DNA from: Rhizophagus clarus
Lineage: Eukaryota; Glomeromycota; Glomeromycetes; Glomerales; Glomeraceae
DNA: 64,000 bases
Direction of reading: 5' to 3'
Assembly (NCBI GenBank): GCA_015698045.1
Contig: BLAL01000297.1
Location: 310,001 to 374,000, forward strand
In this document: positions 56,973 through 64,000 of the stretch, piece after piece
How positions within the stretch are numbered: position 1 is the first letter of the stretch
How the letters are laid out: each line of letters starts with the position of its first letter
Position numbers and translations under genes: made by a program
The notes under the pieces: model-generated
What the model saw: only the letters and a program-made list of their open reading frames with translations
The model's database searches: none
Told to the model about the DNA's origin: nothing

Positions 56973-57731
56973 GGCAAATATTTATACGAAAAAAACATTT
57001 TTGTAAAGAAAAATTATTCTGTCGTACAGAGGTAACGCAATAATTAACAGAATGTTTGTTTCGGTAAAAAATTTATCCGGTTCGACTGCGTGGATAGTCA
57101 GTTGCACAAATTCGTTCGTCTAAAGGCGATTTTGAACTTGAAATTTTAAGATAGCTTTGGCCATCAACAGTTAGTAGAGAATAATGGTATTTACATAAAT
57201 AATTGGACGTACTTCAAAACTTAAATAAATCCATAAAAGTACAATCGTAACAAATAAAGCGATTTAAAAATTATTTTCATATAAACTTTGTCAATGTTAG
57301 AGATTGGAATCGATTATCGAATCTTTTCAAGATTTTTTTTTAGCCGGTCAACTTAATATGTTCAAAATCAGAAACTGATAAAAAAAAAAAAATTTTCTTT
57401 TTTTTTTTTAGAAAATGGACAGCACATGGACGGCATTGGAAATTGCTCTATAGCCAAATGGGTTTATATGTAAAAAAAAAATTGTTAAAAATCGATTTTA
57501 CTATTTAATTTCGATTTTTTCAGATTCGATTTCAATCCCAAGTCAATGTATTTAATGAGAAATCGTTGCAACAACCACAGTGAAATATCGTAAAACCTTC
57601 AAATTCAGTTATTGTTAGTAATTTTTTCACATATATCAGTTATTTTCCTATCAATTGTCTTAATAAATGTATAAAATTGATGAAGCCTAGTTAGTTCTCG
57701 AAACTGATACTCTTGTGGATGGAATTATTGG
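56973..57731. other. Spacer, no gene seen
   Basis: AT-rich with short A and T runs; no ORF above background. Confidence 0.6.
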
Positions 57732-57914
57732 TATTGTCGCCGTTTTCAAAATGGTGTACGCTATTTATTCGTGATTGAATATTCGAATACCAATATTCGT
57801 CCGATTTTCATCCATGTTTTATTCGGTTTTCATCCGGTTTTCGTCCGGTTTTCGGTTTTCTTTTTTTTTTATTCAGATATAACTGCATACATCATTTTGA
57901 AAACGGCAATAATA
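57732..57914. mobile_element. MITE, CGCCGTTTTCAAAATGG family, copy 2
   Basis: TATTGTCGCCGTTTTCAAAA and TTTTGAAAACGGCAATAATA are the ends. The inside has TTTCGTCCGGTTTTCGG repeats, the complement of the interior of copy 1 at 30785-30945, so the two copies are in opposite orientation. The 61-codon ORF inside is an artefact. Confidence 0.75.
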
Positions 57915-58383
57915 TTCAAACTTGGAAAAATATTTCTATTTCTTTTTAGTATTTAAATACACAAATATTTTAGTCATACTTTTAGTGAAATAAATTCTTC
58001 TATAATAATGGTAATTCTATGATAATAATAATAATGATAATAATAAAATATGATAATTATTAGTATTATATCATAATTATTATATATTTAAACCTGAAAA
58101 TTACTATTTGATCAGTAACTAATGAAACTTTGCGTTATCGCATTAAACTTTGCTCATATTACTGTTTTATCTCAAAAAATTGGCTTCGCTCTAACTATCA
58201 ATTATCAACAAATTTATTACGGAATAATTATACTGGTATGTGCGATTTCTGCATAATATATTGCCAAATATCCGCATACAATTCCATTATAAATTGGCAT
58301 TTAAGTTAATAACTCATTATTTGTATTGCATCCACAAATCTATTAATTAATTGCGACTTCTATAATTAAGGTAAGGATTAAAG
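57915..58383. other. Spacer, no gene seen
   Basis: (AATAATGATAAT)n-like runs around 58000-58085; nothing else. Confidence 0.6.
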
Positions 58384-58624
58384 CAGGGATGGTAACGGTC
58401 GCTGACGACCGACCGTTTTGCTGACCTAGCAAACCGTTTAACCATTCGTCTAGCCGGCCATCTCACCATACCATCTTTTTTAACGAATTTTAATCAAAAA
58501 AATGTGGTACAACTTTTTTTTTTGATTAAATTCGTTAAATGTTAGGCGGTCAGTTAATCGGTTGGTCAGGAGCCTTCAACCGACCGATATCGGTCATGGC
58601 TGTAACCGTCCGTTGCCATCTCTA
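58384..58624. mobile_element. hAT-type MITE, GATGGCAACGGTC family, copy 2
   Basis: CAGGGATGGTAACGGTC at the left and, inverted, TAGAGATGGCAACGGAC at the right; internal GACCGACCGTTT / CGGTCAG words and TTTTAATCAAAAAAATG core match the copy at 18699-19137. At 241 bp it is an internal-deletion form. Flanks ATTAAAG and ATTAAGG suggest an eroded 8-bp duplication. Confidence 0.8.
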
Positions 58625-59577
58625 ATTAAGGAATAATTTTTTCCATTAAAGTTGTTTCATAAAAATTATAATTTTTAATATGACTTTAAGGTCCTTGAGA
58701 ATATCAGAATATATTATATGTGAAATAATAGATAAGTGGGATTGAACAGAAAACGTCCATACAGAAATATAAATAAACTGTCGTCTATTAGACCATGATC
58801 TATTTGGAGAAGTAAATTTCCCTGATTTTTATTTACAGAATGTATATCAATATAAATAACACGATAATTAGTATGATTGATAAGAGAAATTTATTTTCGA
58901 TTAATAGTGTAGACTTCCTGTTTTTTTGGGTAGTTGGAAATATATATAGAATATATATTACCGTTCTATCTTCGTTAGATTAATTCACAAATATGATATC
59001 ATCGGTATTCCTTGTTTTATATTAGCTTTTTTTTTGTGATGCTTTGGAAGAATGATTTGTATTTAAAATTGAACAGAATTCATATAGATTTGTTTATACA
59101 GTTCTGATAAAACAGTTATCTATTTGAGAATCTCACAGGGATTTCCTTCAGAAACCTAGTGAATTGTCTAGATATATTTTGTTTTTCGTTTTCTAATATA
59201 TTACACTTTTGTTTAAATGGCACGTAAAAAACTAGTAGTAAAACAAAAAAAAAAAGGTAATGGAAAATCCAGTAGATGTTATATATAATTACTAATTTTC
59301 GAGAAATAAGAATTTGTTGTTTGTAGAAAGTAGTGACCGAATATCTATTTTTCACTATTTCGTTCCGCGAATCACGTAACACATATTGTATATATGGTTA
59401 AAATACACTTAAACTCTTAAAGAAACTTCGGTTTAATTTCTTTTAATTTTTTCAAATCATATTGTTAAATATTATAAATTTTAGCTGATATGAATAATTA
59501 GGCTTTAGTCTGCGTCTTATATTCCGTATGTACAGTATTTTACAATATATTGCTATGTTTCCCCATATTCAAATTTT
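58625..59577. other. 3' flank of the membrane-protein gene
   Basis: AT-rich. An 88-codon minus frame (59116-59382) has no ATG start and one hydrophobic helix; it is not supported as a gene. Confidence 0.55.
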
Positions 59578-61318
59578 TTAAATTTTATAACTTCCAAGTG
59601 TGCCATTAATTCCATACGATAATCGTGTGTCATCTTTGTTAATCCGACGTTTGATAATGGAGTCGGAGTAACCATGCATTCCCTTAAATATTCCGTCCAA
59701 GTCTGGTGAGCGTGAACTAGCTAGTATTGATAGAGGTTTGAATGTTTTTAGTCCAGGTATCTGCATTGCGTACTGATAAACACTTATCGTAGTAATAATC
59801 CATAATATAACACTTATAAAACAGAGTGTCCAATGTAATCGTGGAATTGTTCCTACGATTTTATTAACTTTCCCCACTGCATGTAAGGTCTGGTTACTAG
59901 CTTCAATACCTGCAATACCAAGAGTCATACTATTTACTCCCCAGTTGAAGAAATTTGTGAGGTTTTGCATGGAATACGTTTCACCTTCTTCTGGAGGTAT
60001 TGCAGTATACCATCCGGCAAACATGACTTCCGTCATGTCCTTCATAGTAAACATTGGTACTGATCCCAGAACACTGGATGCCATCCATACAGGCACAGTA
60101 GCTATCCATCCAAGTATTTTATTGGCCCCAATATCACCATATGATGAATTTAGTTGAAGATTATTTACACAATTTGAACATTGTTCAAACAAATTAAGTG
60201 ATTCTGGTTCTTGTATCTGGGTTCGATTTTCAACGAACGTAATTTGTACAACATTTACCAATGTAGTAACCTTACATGTTAGGTATGACATTCGCATGAT
60301 ACCTGAATTTTTGAATGTATTCAATGGTATATCGCTACCACCTTCAATGCTTCCATTGACTGCAAGAAAGGAAAGGTATGCTGAACTTTTATTAACACTT
60401 ATGGTTAAATTATCGAACCATATTCCTAACTTTGGCTGGTTTCGAACTTCATATTGATTTTCATAAGTCTCTACATTGATAACTTGATCAGTAGCGTCTA
60501 TTAGGGAAAAGTTGGCTATGCTTTGATCAATATCACAATTAAGTTGAGTGGATATATTATTCACCAACATCGATATACCATGAACTTGTGATAATTTGTT
60601 CCTATCTGCTAACAGTCCAGGAGCTTCAAATTTTGGCTGTGTTGTTATTTCTCGTATCCAGGCTTCATATATAATTCTCGTTAAACTTACACCTTCAGGA
60701 ACTGGTCCGGATGGAACATATGGAACTTCGGGTGCGAATCCAGTTAAACCACCTAAAGGAACGGTAATATTTAATTCTTTTGTAACAGTATCTTGATTAA
60801 GGGATGATCCCATTAATAGTGAATTACCGACACTTAATATTATGGCAACACATATGGCTATATAACTAAAACTAACCCAATTTTTTCGTAAACTCCTAAT
60901 CATAAGCACAATTGATGGGTAGGATGTAAGGTCATGCATGAGATCAAGATCAATAATGGATGCCCCATTATTCATGGTATTTACCCAAAGTCCACTGCTA
61001 GCCGATAAAGAAACAAAACTCCAAATTAGGTTAGTCCCTGCAATACAAATAACCACTATCATGCCGTGAATCAGTGCTAAATACTTAGTCACAAATTGCG
61101 CTTCAACCGATACTTTGTAATCAGTTGCCCAAGATGGACATGAAAGTGTTAGTTGCTGGATCCAATCGATTACAATGGCGGATCCGGCAAATAATATTGT
61201 GCCGAAACCCATTAAAAAAATGTTGTTCGAAACATTCTACGATAGTGTCTTTAAAAGCCTTAATATGATATTCATCTTGTTTTCTATTAGTTTCCATTTC
61301 ATGGTATTTAAACTCCAT
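59578..61318 (-). CDS. Large N-glycosylated multi-pass membrane protein
   Basis: Main frame: ATG 61210-61212 to stop 59578, 544 residues, no intron. Hydrophobic segments: about 3-18 (FGTILFAGSAIVIDW), 44-72 (YLALIHGMIVVICIAGTNLI), 112-136 (FSYIAICVAIILSVGNSLLM), and near the C-terminus LHWTLCFISVILWIITTISV. Between the third and the last lies a loop of about 300 residues with many N-x-S/T sites (NIT, NIS, NFS, NLT, NKS, NGS, NRT, NSS, NQT) and several Cys, so it is probably extracellular. A separate ATG at 61316-61318 opens METNRKQDEYHIKAFKD-type sequence that runs into the main frame one base off at a T7 run (61213-61219); one T fewer would fuse them. The true start may be 61318. The family resembles fungal surface membrane proteins of unknown function. 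Confidence 0.75.
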
Positions 61319-62857
61319 TTTTGAAATTAATTATTAAAATACTATGGTCTGTTAAAATTTTGTGCTACCTTTAAAATGTAAACAATTTCCTTTTTCCAAA
61401 AATCTCCTTTTATGATAATTTGTATCACCTCAACAACCGGCCATTTTTATATAAGAGGAGGCATATTCTTACTTACGAACAAAAGGTTGTTTATATAAAA
61501 TTCTAATATTTTGAATTAACTAAATAAATAAAATAAAAGATGGGATGTGGCGGAAACAGTATTAGCAGTTAATAATAAATAAATTCTTTAAGCTAAACTA
61601 ACTCAGTAAATTAAAACCATTTTTAGCTCCAGAAAATATATATTGTAATGGCACTAACTAATTTATTAAAGATAAAAAAAAATTACTTAAATTAAATTAT
61701 CTTGGTTCATTTTTTTTAATTTTCCGCAGTATATCACTTTGAATTTTAACAAAATGATCATCAATTGGCGTCCGAAACTAAAAATATATTTACTAAATTT
61801 GAATAAAAAAAATAATTTTATTATTTTAAACTAGGTTAGGCGACTGTGTCACCACCAGACTATCAAAGACTCTCATTGGTTATTAGGGATTCTCTTATTT
61901 ATGTGTATTAAAAAGAAATATTATACAATGGTTACTTAAATAGCTATAAACTAAAATTTTATCATCGTAAGGCATTTCTTTAACGTACTTACCATAATAA
62001 TACTATATGTTAATACTATAGGTTAATACAATTATTATATGCTGTTGATTTAATTTTACCTTTTATTTAGTTGGAAAATGTTTAATCCCGAACTTGTAGT
62101 GTTCTAGAAAGGGTGATGGTTCAAATGCTATAGCTTCCAATCATTAATTACTGACTTATCAACTGCGGATGCATCCCTACTCAGTGACTTAATTTTACAT
62201 TATCCCAACTATCTTATGCCTTGCTATTGGTCAGCAATAAATGTGTTAAAACTGGTTTACTTGATCATTTAGTTCCATCCATTTCGAATTAAGTATTCTC
62301 ATTTGGTTAGAACAATTATTATAGTAATTAGTAACAAATTAATTACAGGGAAACATTTTTTGTTGTCCTGGAACATTGATCGTCGGGAGTCATATGATTT
62401 AATAGGAACAACGATAACATTATCACTAATACAGCATATGTATTTATAATATCATGGGAGACGAAGTCCCCTGAATAAGCGCATATTCTAGGTATTTACT
62501 AAAATCAATAATAAAATCAAACACCAGTTCTGTACAGTACATTGAGAATGCAGATTGTCAAAATGTTTAATTATAATATACACTGGCAAAAAGTTGTTAT
62601 TATAATTGATTGTTCTAATGTTCCGTATTAGTGATGCAACACTAGACTAGTTATTAAAGATTATGATGATCATATCAGGATTATGTAAAGGTTTATTATA
62701 AAATGCTTTTTGATGTGCTCAAACCGCTCATTTGTCGAGTTTTACCATCTCTAACTATTATAGTAAACTATTATGCTAATCTTTTTTTTTTAAATTGAAT
62801 TTTTTTTATTATTGAAAGTTAAATTTTAAATTACGCGTTTAACGTAAAAAGTTAAAA
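61319..62857. other. Upstream region, no gene seen
   Basis: Promoter side of the minus-strand membrane-protein gene. AT-rich; no ORF, intron chain or element ends recognised. Confidence 0.55.
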
Positions 62858-62992
62858 CTTTCCCTTTCCTTTTTTTTCATCCTTTCCTTTTCACCTTCCC
62901 TTATCCTTCACTCATACCCCTTCCTTCGTCTTTCTCTCTCCTTCCCTTGTCTTTCTCTTTCCTTTTCTTTTCCTCTCCCTTTTGGAACGTAA
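62858..62992. repeat. Pyrimidine-only tract (CCTTTCCTT)
   Basis: About 135 bp that is almost purely C and T on plus (TTTCCCTTTCC, CTTCCCTTATCC, TTTCTCTCTCCTTCCCTTG). Such mirror tracts can form triplex DNA and could also be a promoter tract. The sequence to 63300 is T-rich. Confidence 0.75.
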
Positions 62993-63329
62993 AATTCCGG
63001 TAAAACTTTATTTTTTTTTTTTATTCTTTCAACTTTATTTTAACAAACTCTATACCAATATTTTGTTTTTCTTTAGTAGACAGCAGACTTTTGGGAACAC
63101 TTAGATGTGTAGGAATTTGGCGGTAGGGGTTTTTTTTATACTTGTCTCTAATTACTATTTGACAAAGTAACATTAGAATAATATTCATTTTCTTTTTTTT
63201 TAAGTGGTTTTTTTTCTTCAAGGTCTTTGAACACGTGGATTACAATATTTTTTTTATTCTCTTAATCTTTTTATTTTAACAAAATGGCAACCAAGACTTT
63301 GTATTTTATTTTTTTAAGTATTTTTGGCT

Positions 63330-63620
63330 CTTCTTGAATGTAGATTCGGTATGGAAAGAATTTTTTAAATATTAAAGTTAGTGTTTTTTTTTGATTTAAG
63401 GAAGGAAAATTTATAAACATTTTGAAATTTTCATTTTTATTTTTTAGGCAGGTTATATTCGAGTCTGGGTTTTTTTTACTTTAATATTTAAAAAACATTT
63501 TTATTAACGTTTTTAATAATATTTTATTCTATTTTATAGATTCCAGTCTTTTCACTTTTCTGATAAATATTAAGCAAACCTTTTCTTAATGACTGTTTTT
63601 CATGTATTTGAATGGAATTC
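63330..63620 (+). repeat. Diverged relative of cassette array 1 end
   Basis: AG-bounded short cores after T-rich tracts (TTTTTTAGGCAGGTTATATTC at about 63440 and TTTTATAGATTCCAGTC at about 63535), with an intron-like TTTAATATTTAAAAAACATTT. The sequence AGCAAACCTTTTCTTAATGA at 63572 matches AGCAAACTTTTCTTAAAACT at 5598 in the terminal part of array 1. Too diverged for a firm call. 63620-64000 shows nothing else. Confidence 0.3.
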
Positions 63621-64000
63621 GACAAGTAAAAAAAAATTTAATTTTTTCTTTATTAACGAATATTACTAACTGTTTGTTTCCCCTTTTTTTAGGCGATTTT
63701 TTCGAATTTCTTTAGTGAAATATTGGGCAAGTAATCAAACCGAGTCTAACTAGCTGGCCTTATAATACAAATTATTAATCATTTTATAAATTCTGATTAA
63801 TTAACTTATTTCTCCAATATAACTTGTATTCTCACTTCACCCTATTCAAATTTATCTAAAATTAAATACACACAAGCGAAATAGCAGATCAGTTGGAATG
63901 CTATTAACGTAAATTTTATATTCATATAGAATTTGTATGCCCATTTCCCATAAATAGACATCATCTATATTCTAATTCTCTGCATTCCATATTTCAGGGT

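Noticed and set aside
57771..57956. 61-codon ORF
   Set aside because: It lies mostly within a MITE and is made of its CGTCCGGTTTTC repeats.
59116..59382. 88-codon ORF with one hydrophobic helix
   Set aside because: Its first codon is GTG and no ATG or splice acceptor supports a start; composition is that of AT-rich background.

Overview
The window looks like nuclear DNA from a very AT-rich, repeat-rich early-diverging fungus. The best fit is an arbuscular mycorrhizal fungus (Glomeromycotina, Rhizophagus-like). The basis is mixed. Visible: short GT-AG introns of about 75-160 nt with GTAAGT/TTTAG ends, long T and A homopolymers, roughly three quarters A+T by eye, many small inverted-repeat transposons, and a lineage-type tandem gene family. 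Inferred: the genus. No tRNA, rRNA, CRISPR, bacterial operon or Shine-Dalgarno structure was seen.

Layout. 0-7 kb: a six-exon gene riddled with in-frame stops and split by a 4.66-kb terminal-inverted-repeat (TIR) element that landed in an intron 5' splice site; the element carries a small SANT/Myb-like gene and a tandem array of exon-like cassettes. 7-16 kb: a second cassette array (12 units), simple repeats, remnants of a Ty3/gypsy retroelement (RNase H, a long cysteine-rich spacer, integrase, all on minus), a third cassette array, and a TA-flanked TIR element. 16-21.7 kb: mostly gene-free, with a hAT-type miniature element with perfect 8-bp target duplication. 21.7-26.3 kb: two good host genes, a multi-pass membrane protein (3 exons) and a complete 13-exon copine.

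27-48.6 kb: a locus of tandem paralogues of an unrecognised three-exon gene (protein starts MRTSIY), all on minus: three apparently intact copies, one pseudogene, one exon-3 relic and one 5' fragment on plus. A 1.34-kb Tc1-like transposon with intact transposase and TA target duplication sits in intron 1 of the pseudogene copy. A 1.74-kb PIF/Harbinger-like element carrying a broken zinc-motif gene sits between copies 1 and 2. The interval 40.3-48.6 kb is a tandem segmental duplication. The 27-32 and 38-39 kb stretches hold at least seven miniature inverted-repeat elements.

49.7-64 kb: a small RRM protein gene, 3.3 kb of homopolymer-rich spacer, a secreted repeat protein (signal peptide, KR sites, collagen-like, PANPAANP and PQ repeats, GPI-like tail), two poorly understood minus-strand ORFs, two more miniature elements, and a 544-residue N-glycosylated membrane protein on minus whose 5' end looks disturbed by a T-run indel.

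The host genes do not form a pathway. Copine, the two membrane proteins and the wall-type protein are all membrane or surface associated, but nothing in the sequence links them. The main story is genome architecture: waves of DNA transposons, tandem gene duplication, C-to-T style decay, and unusual tandem arrays of splice-site-bounded mini-exons.
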